Below, piece after piece: positions 43,324 through 51,657 of a stretch of 64,000 nucleotides of DNA. The notes below the pieces were generated by a model. The model ran no database searches, was not told the DNA's origin, and saw nothing but the letters and a program-made list of their open reading frames with translations. This DNA is from Corallococcus sp. AS-1-6 (GTDB lineage: Bacteria; Myxococcota; Myxococcia; Myxococcales; Myxococcaceae): the NCBI RefSeq assembly GCF_020037015.1, contig NZ_JAIQDE010000002.1, positions 310,001 to 374,000 of the forward strand. Direction: 5' to 3'. Position 1 is the first letter of the stretch. Each line of letters begins with the position of its first letter. Position numbers and translations under genes: made by a program.

Positions 43324-44478
43324 CTACTCGTCGAGGAGGGCCGACCAGAAGCGCACCATCTTCAGCGCCTCCATCGCGCTGGCCTTCCGGTCCATCTCCG
43401 CGTGGGTGATGAGCGGCGTGGGCCGCAGGTGCACGCGCGTGTACGGCTCCAGCGCGCGCGCCAGCAGCGTGGACTCGATGGCGGGGATGACGGAGTCGTC
43501 CGTCCCGTGCAGCAGGTACACCGGCGCCCGGGGCGCGGGGGAACGCTCCGGCGACAGCGACGGGTCTCCCGCGAAGTCCTTCACGAACGGCAGCAGCCGG
43601 GGCCCCAGCGCGGCGACGTCGCGCGTGTTCACCTGGTGCAGCAGCGTGGCCGCAGGCTCCGGCAGCGTGGCCTCCATCGCTCGCGCCTCCGCGAACGCGG
43701 CCTCCGCCCGCCGCGAGTCCACCAGCGTCAGATGCGACGCGTGCATGAACGTCAGGACGCCCTTGCGCAGCGCCTCCACCTGCTCCGGTGGCACCAGCCG
43801 GTCCGCGACGTTCAGCAGGATGACGACTACGCCATAGTCGTGCGGCGTGCGGCGCACCCCGTCCGCCTGCACGCCGGTGCATAGGAAGGACAGCACGCGG
43901 GACAGCTCGCCGTGCCCTCCGAAGGACAGCACCGCGGACACCCTGTCGCGCAGCGCGGGCCGGCCCGCCGCGACGACGGACAGCCCTCCGGAGAAGCTGA
44001 TGCCGAAGAGGTCCACCTTCCCCTCCGGCGCCAGCGCTCCCGGCCCCAGCGCCCACAGGGCCGTGTCCTCGATGACGTCCGGCAGGCGCGGGGTGATTTC
44101 GTAGCGCAGCAGGTCCGGCGGCTCCGGCGTGAGCACCGGGTGGCCGCCCATGGCCAGGTCCTCCGCCAGCTTCACCAGGCGGGGCTCGTCGATGCCCGCC
44201 GCGTGCACGCCGGACGTGAGCACGATGAGCCGGCCCTCGCGGCGGTCCGGTTGGTAGAGCCGCCCGCGCACCGGCCCGTGGCGCGTGGGCACGCTCAGGT
44301 CCGTGACGGTGAAGGCCCCGGTGCCGTAGCGGGCCAGGGCCTCCGCCGTGGCGCCGTGGAGCCCCGCCGCGCGCAGCACGAAGGACAGCCCCCGCAGCTC
44401 GGGCGGCAGCAGGAAGACGACCGCGAGCAGCAGGGCCGCCAGCACGGCCCCCAGCGTCCAGCGCGTCCGGTGCTTCAT
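43324..44478 (-). CDS. Membrane-anchored alpha/beta hydrolase
   Basis: 384 residues. One N-terminal membrane segment (about 8-26) is followed by an alpha/beta hydrolase fold with nucleophile elbow GISFSGG, an upstream LTSGVHAAG oxyanion-type turn, an acid in HGTDDSVIP and a His in ITHAEMDRK. Substrate not predictable. The start ATG 44478 overlaps the stop of the hybrid kinase in ATGA, so the hydrolase is translated from the kinase message, an unusual pairing for a lipase-type fold. Confidence 0.8.
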   Translation of the reverse strand: MKHRTRWTLGAVLAALLLAVVFLLPPELRGLSFVLRAAGLHGATAEALARYGTGAFTVTDLSVPTRHGPVRGRLYQPDRREGRLIVLTSGVHAAGIDEPRLVKLAEDLAMGGHPVLTPEPPDLLRYEITPRLPDVIEDTALWALGPGALAPEGKVDLFGISFSGGLSVVAAGRPALRDRVSAVLSFGGHGELSRVLSFLCTGVQADGVRRTPHDYGVVVILLNVADRLVPPEQVEALRKGVLTFMHASHLTLVDSRRAEAAFAEARAMEATLPEPAATLLHQVNTRDVAALGPRLLPFVKDFAGDPSLSPERSPAPRAPVYLLHGTDDSVIPAIESTLLARALEPYTRVHLRPTPLITHAEMDRKASAMEALKMVRFWSALLDE

Positions 44479-46427
44479 TGCATCAGGGTTTCGACGAAGG
44501 TGCACAACTGGTCGCGCTCGAAGGGCTTCTCCAGCAGCTCCCGCGCGCGGCGGCCCACGAACTCACGGGCCTGCGGGTTCACCCCGCCCGTCATCAGGCC
44601 GGTGCGCGGCGCCAGCTCCGGCGCCAGCCGCTCCAGCTCCACCAGGAAGTCCATGCCGCTCATGCCCGGCATCATCAGGTCGCAGAGGATGGCGTCGAAC
44701 TTCTCGCCGTGCGACAGGCGCCTCAGGGCCTCGCGCGCGTCCTGGATGACGTGCACCTCGTAGAGGTTGCGCAAGAGGCGGCTCACCGCGCTGCCCACCG
44801 CCGGCTCGTCGTCGATGAGCAGCAGCCGGCGCAGGTCTCGCGTCGCGCGCACCGGCTGCGTCAGGGGCGCCTCCGTCACGGCCAGGGCGGCCTGCGCGGG
44901 CCGGGGCGCTTCGGGCGGCAGGGTGAGCGCCGGCAGCTCCACGCGGAAGAGGCTGCCCTGCCCCTCCTCGCTGGCCACCTCGATGTGACCGCCCATCGCG
45001 TGCACCAGCGTGAGGCAGATGGACAGGCCCAGGCCCGTGCCCCCCTTGGGCGAGCGCGTGGTGAAGAACGGATCGAAGATGCGCTGGCGCACCTCCGCGG
45101 GCATCCCGTGCCCGTTGTCCTCCACCTCGATGACGACGTGGCCCTCGCGGCCCGGACGCACGCGCAGCTTGAGCAGGTTCTCTTCCGGGGGCCTGTCGCC
45201 GAAGGCCTGGAGCGCGTTCGTCAGCAGGCCCGTGACGACCTGCGCCAGCCGGCCCTCGTTGCCGTGCACCGCGGGCACCGGCTCCAGGTCGCACGCCATG
45301 CACGCGCGGTGCTGGATGGCGTCGCGCATCAGCTTGACCGCGCCCTCCACCGCCCTGCGCACGTCCACCGGCCCGTGCTGCTCCTCCTCCGTGCGGGAGA
45401 ACGTCCGCAGGTCGCGCACGATGGAGCGCACCCGCCCCGCGCCCTCCAGCGCCTCCGCCACCACCTGCCGCAGCTCCTCCAGTTGCTCGGCCGGCACCAC
45501 CGGCTGCGCCACGCGCTCCCAGAGGTAGGCCAGGTTGGAGGTCACATACGAGAGCGGGTTGTTGATTTCATGCGCGACGCCCGCGGCCAGCGTGCCCACG
45601 GACGTCATCCGCTCCGCCAGCCGCCGCTGCGTCTCCAGGCGCGAGCGCTCGGTGACGTCGCGCACGAGCCCCACCAGGAAGCGCTCGCCGTTGGGCAGCA
45701 TGTACGCGGCCCGCAGCGTGAGCACCTCGCGCGAGCGGCCCTTGCCGTCGGTGAAGGAGCCCTCGTCCTCCACGGTCTGCCCGGTGGTGAAGGCGCGCTC
45801 GTCCTGGCGCCAGGACGCCTCCGCCTCGTCCGGCCGCATCTGCGCCGAGGTGAGCGAGCCGCGCAGCGCGTCGGCGGATTGATCCAGCAGGCGGCAGTAG
45901 GCGTTGTTCACCGCCACCAGCCGGTGCTCGCGGTCCTTGATGAACAGCGGCTCCGGCACCGCGTCCAGCGCGCCCTGGAACATGTCCCGGGCCCGCCGGA
46001 GCGCCTGCGCGTCCCCGTCCGCGGATCTGCGCCGCAGCGCCACGAGCCTCGCGCCCCAGCGCGTTCCGGGCGGCGCCACGCACTCGTCCGCGCCCGCGGC
46101 CACCAGCGCCTCCGCCTCCTCGCCCTCGCGCTTCGTCAGCACGACCAGCCAGGTCCGCGTCGGTAGCCGGCGCGCGTGCGCCCACTGGCAGCGCGCCTTC
46201 ACGGCCTCCAGCGGACCGCCGTGATCCCACAGGACGAGGAGCCCCTCGGGCAGCGGCTCCGGCGGGGACTCCACGCGGATCACCCGGCACGCACGCCCTT
46301 CGGCCGTGGCGCAAAGGTCGCGCTCCACGTCCTGGGCCACCGGGGCTGGGACCGCCACCAGCATTGCGTGCACCGCGTCGCTCCTCGCGCCCCGCGGGAT
46401 CATTCCACCCGCGTCGCCCGACCGCAT
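44475..46427 (-). CDS. Cytoplasmic hybrid histidine kinase: pseudo-receiver - PAS - kinase - receiver
   Basis: 650 residues without membrane segments. Residues about 20-130 look like a degenerate receiver fold (VLWDHGG, ADECVAP). A PAS domain (145-270) then precedes the kinase: His in GVAHEINNPLSYV, N box TGLLTNALQAF, G1 VEDNGHGMP, G2 GGTGLGLSI. The C-terminal receiver (535-650) has IDDEP, phospho-acceptor in AILCDLMMPGMSG and KPF. HEINNPL is the NtrB/HK4-type H box common in soluble myxobacterial kinases. ATG 46427 has AAGG upstream; ATG 46403 is an alternative. No DNA-binding partner gene adjacent. Confidence 0.9.
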   Translation of the reverse strand: MRSGDAGGMIPRGARSDAVHAMLVAVPAPVAQDVERDLCATAEGRACRVIRVESPPEPLPEGLLVLWDHGGPLEAVKARCQWAHARRLPTRTWLVVLTKREGEEAEALVAAGADECVAPPGTRWGARLVALRRRSADGDAQALRRARDMFQGALDAVPEPLFIKDREHRLVAVNNAYCRLLDQSADALRGSLTSAQMRPDEAEASWRQDERAFTTGQTVEDEGSFTDGKGRSREVLTLRAAYMLPNGERFLVGLVRDVTERSRLETQRRLAERMTSVGTLAAGVAHEINNPLSYVTSNLAYLWERVAQPVVPAEQLEELRQVVAEALEGAGRVRSIVRDLRTFSRTEEEQHGPVDVRRAVEGAVKLMRDAIQHRACMACDLEPVPAVHGNEGRLAQVVTGLLTNALQAFGDRPPEENLLKLRVRPGREGHVVIEVEDNGHGMPAEVRQRIFDPFFTTRSPKGGTGLGLSICLTLVHAMGGHIEVASEEGQGSLFRVELPALTLPPEAPRPAQAALAVTEAPLTQPVRATRDLRRLLLIDDEPAVGSAVSRLLRNLYEVHVIQDAREALRRLSHGEKFDAILCDLMMPGMSGMDFLVELERLAPELAPRTGLMTGGVNPQAREFVGRRARELLEKPFERDQLCTFVETLMQ

Positions 46428-46504
46428 TGCAGCCTTGACCGCGCCAACCCGTCAACGCGGGGCCGCGCGGACTGCCCGTAGCCCATTTCCGGGTCGGGTG
46501 GGAC

Positions 46505-47434
46505 TCAGAATTGCAGTGAACCGCGCGCGATGACGCCGGGGCCTACCTTGCAGGAAGGTAGGAGCGAGCAGCGCTCGCAGTGCTGGGGCAGCGTCTTCGC
46601 CGGGCATGCGCCACTCATGCCGTAGTGGCACAAAGCAAAGTCGTAGCGGACGGGATCCTCGGGATCGAGCGCCCGCAGCGAGGCCGTGACCTCCTCGGCG
46701 GTCCGCCACGTGAGGTCCGTGCGCTGCGTGAGGCCCAGGTGGAGCGCCATGCGTCCGATGTGCGTGTCCAATGGGACCAGCAGTGCGGACGCGGGCACCT
46801 GCTTCCAGATGCCGAAGTCCACCGCGTCCGGTCCGCGCACCATCCACCGCAGGTACAGGTTGAGGCGCTTCGCCGCGCCCGGCCCCAGCGGCGAGGGCAG
46901 CAGGTGGTGCAGTCCCCGCTCCGGGCCCATGGCCTTTCGCAGCGCGCCCATGGGCACGTCCCGCAGCGCGGCGGTGAAGGCCGCGAGCCCCCCATGCAGC
47001 GTGCCGCTCGCCTTGAAGCCCCGCACGAACAGGGCCTCCAGGCTGCCGTGCTCGCGCAGCGCGCGGCCCATGCCCAGGAGCAGCACCGCCAGGTCGGTGC
47101 CCACGTTGAAGCGGTACACGAAGCCCGTGAGCAGCGCCTTCGCGCCCTTCACGTCCAGCGCGCGCACGAAGGCCGCGGGGGACGGGCCCATCTGCTTGAG
47201 GAGCCCATCCACCTTCGGGCGGAACAGGTCCGCGCGCCCGTAGGCCAGCGCCGCCGCGAGCAGCGCGCTGACCTCCACGTCGCGCGGATCCGTGTAGCGG
47301 TGGGGGAACTCCACCGGGTCGAACCCGATGCGCGCCTTCGCGTCCGTGGAGGCCAGGAAGGCATCCAGGCGGGGGCGCAGGCGGTCGGCCGCCTGGGTGC
47401 TCAAGCCGGTGTGCGCGGCACGGCGCTTCGTCAT
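46505..47434 (-). CDS. TIGR02757 / DUF2400 family protein with C-terminal Cys cluster
   Basis: 309 residues. The family blocks are YTDPRDVEVSALLAAALAYG near residue 48, ALLTGFVYRF, LNLYLRWMVR and VPLDTHIGRMALHLGL. The last resembles the helix-hairpin-helix/GPD region of endonuclease III-type DNA glycosylases. A C-terminal set of Cys (CHYGMSGAC, then C-x2-C-x5-C near 284-295) could ligate an iron-sulfur cluster as in that superfamily. DNA repair is therefore possible, but no activity is known for the family. It is 13 bases upstream of the moaB-like gene, same strand. Confidence 0.88.
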   Translation of the reverse strand: MTKRRAAHTGLSTQAADRLRPRLDAFLASTDAKARIGFDPVEFPHRYTDPRDVEVSALLAAALAYGRADLFRPKVDGLLKQMGPSPAAFVRALDVKGAKALLTGFVYRFNVGTDLAVLLLGMGRALREHGSLEALFVRGFKASGTLHGGLAAFTAALRDVPMGALRKAMGPERGLHHLLPSPLGPGAAKRLNLYLRWMVRGPDAVDFGIWKQVPASALLVPLDTHIGRMALHLGLTQRTDLTWRTAEEVTASLRALDPEDPVRYDFALCHYGMSGACPAKTLPQHCERCSLLPSCKVGPGVIARGSLQF

Positions 47435-47447
47435 CTCGCGTCCAGTC

Positions 47448-48128
47448 CTAACGCGTGAGCTCGCGCACCGCGTGGCCCAGCTCCGGGAGGATGAGCGCGT
47501 CCAGCGCCAGCCGCACCGCCTGCGGCGAGCCCGGCAGCGCGAAGAGGATCATCCCCTGGTACGTGCCCGCCGTGGCGCGCGACATCATCGCGGGGCTGCC
47601 GATGCGCTGGAACGACAGCATCCGGAACAGCTCGCCGAAGCCGGGCAGCTCCTTCTCGAAGAGCGCGCGCAGCGTCTCCACCGTGCAGTCGCGCCGGCCA
47701 ATGCCCGTGCCGCCCGTGAAGAGCACCGCGCGGGCCCCCGCCGCCTGAGCCTGCGCGAGCGCGCCCCGGATGGCCTCCGGATCATCCTTCACCACCGTGT
47801 GCCCGGCGACGGTGTGCCCCGCGGCGGCCAGTCCCTCGCGCAGGTCCTTCCCGCTGCCGTCGTGCGCTTCGTCCCGGCTGTCCGAGCACGTCACCACGTA
47901 CGCGCTGACGTGCACCGGCGCGCGCGACTTGTGCTCCGCCGCCACCGGCGAGCCCTCGTGCGAATGCCCGTGGTCGTGCGAGTGGCCGTGTCCATGGTCA
48001 TGCCCGTGGTCGTGCGAGTGCCCGTGGCCGTGGTCGTGCGAATGCCCGTGGCCGTGGTCATGCGAATGGCCGTGGGGGTGATGGCCATGACCGTGGTCAT
48101 GGTCGTGATCGTGTCCGTCGTGTCCCAT
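47448..48128 (-). CDS. moaB: MoaB/MogA-type molybdopterin protein with extreme His-rich N-terminus
   Basis: 226 residues. Residues about 78-226 are a complete MoaB/MogA domain ([63 protein letters not shown]), which adenylylates molybdopterin before metal insertion. The first 57 residues contain 28 His alternating with Asp, Gly and Ser, a strong metal-binding sequence usually seen in nickel/zinc chaperones and ZIP/CDF transporters. It could store or deliver a metal. Start ATG 48128 has AGGAG at the right distance; an earlier in-frame start at 48158 is less likely. Lies between DUF2400 and Rieske genes. Confidence 0.9.
   Translation of the reverse strand: MGHDGHDHDHDHGHGHHPHGHSHDHGHGHSHDHGHGHSHDHGHDHGHGHSHDHGHSHEGSPVAAEHKSRAPVHVSAYVVTCSDSRDEAHDGSGKDLREGLAAAGHTVAGHTVVKDDPEAIRGALAQAQAAGARAVLFTGGTGIGRRDCTVETLRALFEKELPGFGELFRMLSFQRIGSPAMMSRATAGTYQGMILFALPGSPQAVRLALDALILPELGHAVRELTR
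47958..48122 (-). repeat. Tandem repeat coding for His-Asp-His-Gly units
   Basis: Imperfect tandem repeats of about 24 to 30 bases (CATGACCACGGCCACGGGCA-like units read on the - strand). They encode the His-rich N-terminus of the MoaB-like protein. Such repeats are prone to in-frame expansion or contraction, so length may differ between strains. Confidence 0.8.
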
Positions 48129-48154
48129 GTTGGACGCTCCTGAAGGAGGAAGGC

Positions 48155-48469
48155 TCAAACGTCGGGCAGGTCGACGACGAGCGTTCCGTCCTCGACCGTG
48201 AGCTGCACCGTCGGCTGGTCGTCACAGACGCCGGGCGAGGTCGCGTTCTGCCCCGTGTCCATGTCGAAGCCGACCTCATGGCAGGGGCACACGACCATGT
48301 TGTCCTCGAGGCGCCCACCCGACAGCAGACACCCCGCGTGGTTGCACCAGTCATCAAGGCCCTTGTAGCGGCCATGGATCTTCGCGATGCAGACGTTGCG
48401 CTTGCCGATCTCGTACCCCCGCATCTCCCTCTCGGCGAAGTCCGCGGGGCCCAGCTTGATCTTCGTCAT
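48155..48469 (-). CDS. Rieske-type [2Fe-2S] ferredoxin
   Basis: 104 residues, soluble. Rieske cluster ligands are visible as C-x-H (WCNHAG, about residue 42-44) and C-x2-H ([10 protein letters not shown], about 61-64). The protein has the size of the stand-alone ferredoxins that feed ring-hydroxylating dioxygenases or of NirD-like subunits, but no oxygenase or reductase partner gene is adjacent. ATG 48469 is chosen; GGAAC is the only upstream purine stretch. The moaB-like gene follows 26 bases downstream and may be cotranscribed. Confidence 0.9.
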   Translation of the reverse strand: MTKIKLGPADFAEREMRGYEIGKRNVCIAKIHGRYKGLDDWCNHAGCLLSGGRLEDNMVVCPCHEVGFDMDTGQNATSPGVCDDQPTVQLTVEDGTLVVDLPDV

Positions 48470-48535
48470 TGCGTTCCTTTTCCCACAACCCGTCCGGGCC
48501 TGCACCCCCGTTCCCCCGGCATTAATTTCCCGACC

Positions 48536-50296
48536 GTGACTCCCGACGTGACACCCTCCACCGCCGTGCTCACCGACAAGGCGGCCGTTGCCCAGCTCCT
48601 CCGGGACATGTCCCTCCTGCTCCAGCTCCAGGGGCAGAGCGGCTTTCGCGTCCGCGCCTACGACATCGCCGCGGACCGCATCGCGAACCTGCCGCAGGAC
48701 CTGGGCGCCGTCGTCACCGAGGGCCGCCTGCAGGAGCTCCAGGGCATCGGCCCGGGGCTCGCCGAGAAGCTCACCGAGCTGGTGACGACCGGCCGCATGA
48801 CGGCGTTCGAGGAGCTGAAGGCCCGGTTCCCCCCCGGCCTGCTGGAGCTGATGAAGCTGCCGGACGTGGGCCCGAAGAAGGTGGCCGCCCTGTGGAGCGA
48901 GCTCCAGGTGGGCAGCGTCGAGGACCTGGAGCGCGCCTGCAAGGACGGCCGCGTGCGGGAGCTCAAGGGCTTTGGCCCCAAGAGCGAGGCGAAGCTCCTG
49001 GACGGCATCGCCGTGTACCGCCGCGCGCGCGGCGAGCGGAAGCTCCTGGGTGACGCGCTCCCCATCGCGGAGGGCCTGCTGGAGCGGATCCGCCAGGCCC
49101 CGGGCGTGGTGCGCGCCAGCCTGGGCGGCAGCGTGCGCCGCCGCGCGGAGACCGTGTCCGACGTGGACCTCATCGCCTCCGCGCAGGAGGCGGGGCCGGT
49201 GCTGGACGCGCTCGCGAACGCGCCGGGCGTGGCCACGGTGCTGGGCAAGGGCGACAGCAAGTGCTCCGTGCGCATGGTGCAGGGCGACCTCCAGGTGGAC
49301 CTGCGCGTGCTGCCGGACGAGGACTTCGCCACCGCGCTGCACCACTTCACCGGCTCCAAGGCGCACCACATCCGGCTGCGCAACCTGGGCCATGAAAAGG
49401 GGCTGAAAATCTCCGAGTGGGGCGTGCACCGCGAGGACGGCACCAAGGTCCCCGTCCCCGACGAGGCGACGCTGTACCGGCTCCTGGGCATGCAGGAGGT
49501 GCCGCCGGAGCTGCGCGAGGACAACGGCGAGGTGGAGGCCGCCCGGGCCGGGAAGCTGCCGGAGGACCTGGTGACGCTGGAGGACGTGCAGGGCGCGGTG
49601 CACGCGCACAGCACCTGGTCCGACGGGCGCAACACACTGGAGGAGATGGCGAGGGCGGCGCAGGCGCTGGGGCTCAAGTACCTCACCATCACCGAGCACA
49701 GCGAGGCGGCCATCCACGCGGGCGGCCTCAAGGTGGACGACCTCAAGCGGCAGTGGGAGGAGATCGACCGCGTGAACGCGGCGGTGCCCGGCGTGCGGCT
49801 GCTCAAGGGCATCGAGGTGGACATCCTGGAGTCGGGCGCGCTGGACTACGCGGACAGCGTGCTGGAGCAACTGGAGGTCGTCATCGCGTCCATCCACGTG
49901 CGCCACTCCATGGACGAGGACCAGATGACGCGCCGGGTGCTGGCCGCGCTGGACAACCCGCACCTGCACATCCTGGGGCACCCCACCGGGCGCCTCATCC
50001 AGAGCCGCGAGCCGTACGCGCTGCGCATGGAGGAGGTGCTGGAGCGCGCCCGGGAGCGCGGCGTCGCGGTGGAGATCAACGGCAAGCCGGCGCGCCTGGA
50101 CATCAAGTCCGAGTACGTGCGGCAGGCCGTGGGGCTCGGGGTGAAGCTGGTGGTGAGCTGCGACGCGCACCGGCAGGAGGACCTGAGGAACCTGGCCTAC
50201 GCGGTGGCCACGGCGCGCCGGGGCTGGGCACGCAAGCAGGACATCCTCAACACCCGGTCCGCGGAGAGCTTCCTCGCCGCCCTGCGGGAGCGCTGA
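48536..50296 (+). CDS. polX: PolX-type DNA polymerase beta with PHP exonuclease domain
   Basis: About 586 residues. N-terminal 8-kDa-like helical domain and helix-hairpin-helix motifs (LQGIGPGLAEKL, LPDVGPKKVAALW), then the family X nucleotidyltransferase palm (GSVRRRAETVSDVDLI with the metal Asp pair, and DLQVDLRV). A C-terminal PHP phosphoesterase domain follows (VHAHSTWSDG, TITEHSE, HILGHPTG, SCDAHR) that gives 3'-5' exonuclease activity in bacterial PolX. Used in gap filling and base excision repair. The start is uncertain: GTG 48536 fits the usual length, GTG 48548 is equally possible, and neither has a good ribosome site. Divergent from the Rieske gene. Confidence 0.93.
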   Translation: MTPDVTPSTAVLTDKAAVAQLLRDMSLLLQLQGQSGFRVRAYDIAADRIANLPQDLGAVVTEGRLQELQGIGPGLAEKLTELVTTGRMTAFEELKARFPPGLLELMKLPDVGPKKVAALWSELQVGSVEDLERACKDGRVRELKGFGPKSEAKLLDGIAVYRRARGERKLLGDALPIAEGLLERIRQAPGVVRASLGGSVRRRAETVSDVDLIASAQEAGPVLDALANAPGVATVLGKGDSKCSVRMVQGDLQVDLRVLPDEDFATALHHFTGSKAHHIRLRNLGHEKGLKISEWGVHREDGTKVPVPDEATLYRLLGMQEVPPELREDNGEVEAARAGKLPEDLVTLEDVQGAVHAHSTWSDGRNTLEEMARAAQALGLKYLTITEHSEAAIHAGGLKVDDLKRQWEEIDRVNAAVPGVRLLKGIEVDILESGALDYADSVLEQLEVVIASIHVRHSMDEDQMTRRVLAALDNPHLHILGHPTGRLIQSREPYALRMEEVLERARERGVAVEINGKPARLDIKSEYVRQAVGLGVKLVVSCDAHRQEDLRNLAYAVATARRGWARKQDILNTRSAESFLAALRER

Positions 50297-50315
50297 TAGG
50301 CTCCCGGGCGCGAAG

Positions 50316-50927
50316 ATGTTCCGCCCGCTCCTCCTCGTCCCCGCCCTCCTCTGGCTCCTCCTGGCCCTGCCCTCGCGGGCCGGCGCGGAGGCCCGTCCGT
50401 CGCGCGCCGACCTCCAGCGCGTGCTGGAACTGCACACCCGCTCGTCCGTGCGCGTGCGCGGCCCGCAGCACACGGGCCCCGGCATCATCGTGGGCGCGGA
50501 GGGACAGGTGCTCACCGCCGTGTCGCTCGTGGGGCCCGACTCCGCCCAGGTGGTGCACGCGGGCAACGCGCTGACGGCGCGCGTGGTGCTCTCCAGCGCG
50601 GAGCTCCAGGTCGCGGTGGTGGCGGGTCCCCAGGGCACGTGGCCCGCGGCGCCGGTGCGGCTGGTGCCGGAGGGGCTCGCGGGCCGCTGGGTGGTGGGCG
50701 TGATGCCCGCGCGCAAGAAGGGCCAGCGGGACACGCCCAGGGCCGCGGTGGCCAGGGCCGCCCCCGCGCCGTTCTTCGACGTGGACCTCACGCTCGCGCC
50801 GGGCAGCCCGCTGTACGACGGGGACGGGCGGCTGGTGGGCGTCGTCGTCGAGCGCAGGGGCCGTGGCGCCCGCGCCCTGCCCCTGACCGCGGTGAAGGCG
50901 CAGCTCGCCTCGGCGGACGCGCCATGA
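50316..50927 (+). CDS. HtrA-like pseudoprotease with signal peptide
   Basis: 203 residues. Signal peptide (about 1-24). The rest follows the trypsin-fold HtrA order: PGIIVGAEGQVLTAVSLVG takes the place of the GSG...G-ILTN-HVV block but has Ser where the catalytic His belongs. LSSAELQVAVV replaces the D-LAVLK block, and LAPGSPLYDGDGRLVGVVV replaces GNSGGPL...G-V-G, without the nucleophile Ser in its GxSGG context. All three triad positions appear lost. It probably binds rather than cuts. The stop overlaps the CPBP protease start in ATGA, so the two are a coupled pair, exported partner plus membrane protease. Confidence 0.7.
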   Translation: MFRPLLLVPALLWLLLALPSRAGAEARPSRADLQRVLELHTRSSVRVRGPQHTGPGIIVGAEGQVLTAVSLVGPDSAQVVHAGNALTARVVLSSAELQVAVVAGPQGTWPAAPVRLVPEGLAGRWVVGVMPARKKGQRDTPRAAVARAAPAPFFDVDLTLAPGSPLYDGDGRLVGVVVERRGRGARALPLTAVKAQLASADAP

Positions 50928-51649
50928 GCCGGCCTTCGGGGCCCCCGTTCAGGTTGAGCGCGGTGCAGGAGGCCATGGGCCTCTGGGCGCTGGGCTTCCT
51001 GGGCATCATCGCGGCGTTCCTCGTCGCCGGGGGCACCAGCGTGCCCAAGCTGGTGGCCACGGTGGGCTTCCTCTACCTGCCGCTCATCCCCATGCGCTGG
51101 CGCGACGAGGACTACCGCGACTACGGCCTCACCCTGCGCGCGTGGAAGCAGGACGCGCGGCTGTTCCTGGTGATGTGCGCCATCGTGGGGCCGCTGTTCT
51201 TCGCGGGCTTCGCCGCCTTCGTGCAGGTGGTGCCGCACCTGCCGCCCGGGCTCGCGCGCCACCTGACGCCCATCATCGGCGAAGGCCACTTCCAGCCGCG
51301 CCTGCCCCCGCGCTTCGGCGAGTGGGTGATTGATCAGCTCTTCGTCGTGGCCCTCCCGGAGGAGTTCTTCTACCGGGGCTACCTCCAGGCCCGCCTGCGC
51401 GACGCGTGGCCCCAGGGGCGTGTGGTGCTGGGCGCGCGGCTGGGGCGCGCCTTCTGGGTGACGGCGCTCCTCTTCGCGCTGGGCCACCTGGCCATCTTCC
51501 AGACGTGGCGGCTGGCGGTGTTCTTCCCCGCCCTCCTCTTCGGCTGGATGCGCGAGCGCACCGGCACCATCGTCGGCTGCTCCCTCTTCCACGCCGCCTG
51601 CAACCTCTACGTGCGCTTCCTGGAGGTCTCCTTCTTCGGCGGTCCGTAG
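50924..51649 (+). CDS. CPBP family glutamic-type intramembrane protease
   Basis: 241 residues, about six membrane helices. The catalytic motifs of the CPBP (CAAX protease and bacteriocin processing) family are intact: Glu146-Glu147 with Arg151 in PEEFFYRGY, His188 in ALGHL, and His223 with Asn227 in FHAACN. CPBP proteases cleave within or near membranes. In Myxococcota some have been proposed as myxosortases that process the MYXO-CTERM surface-sorting signal. The gene is coupled to the upstream HtrA-like pseudoprotease by an ATGA overlap, which could supply substrate recognition. Family assignment is firm; myxosortase role is inference. Confidence 0.9.
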   Translation: MSRPSGPPFRLSAVQEAMGLWALGFLGIIAAFLVAGGTSVPKLVATVGFLYLPLIPMRWRDEDYRDYGLTLRAWKQDARLFLVMCAIVGPLFFAGFAAFVQVVPHLPPGLARHLTPIIGEGHFQPRLPPRFGEWVIDQLFVVALPEEFFYRGYLQARLRDAWPQGRVVLGARLGRAFWVTALLFALGHLAIFQTWRLAVFFPALLFGWMRERTGTIVGCSLFHAACNLYVRFLEVSFFGGP

Positions 51650-51657
51650 CGGCCCGC

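Noticed and set aside
47958..48122. His-repeat DNA considered as a non-coding minisatellite
   Set aside because: It is in frame with a complete MoaB domain and preceded by a well-placed ribosome site and ATG.
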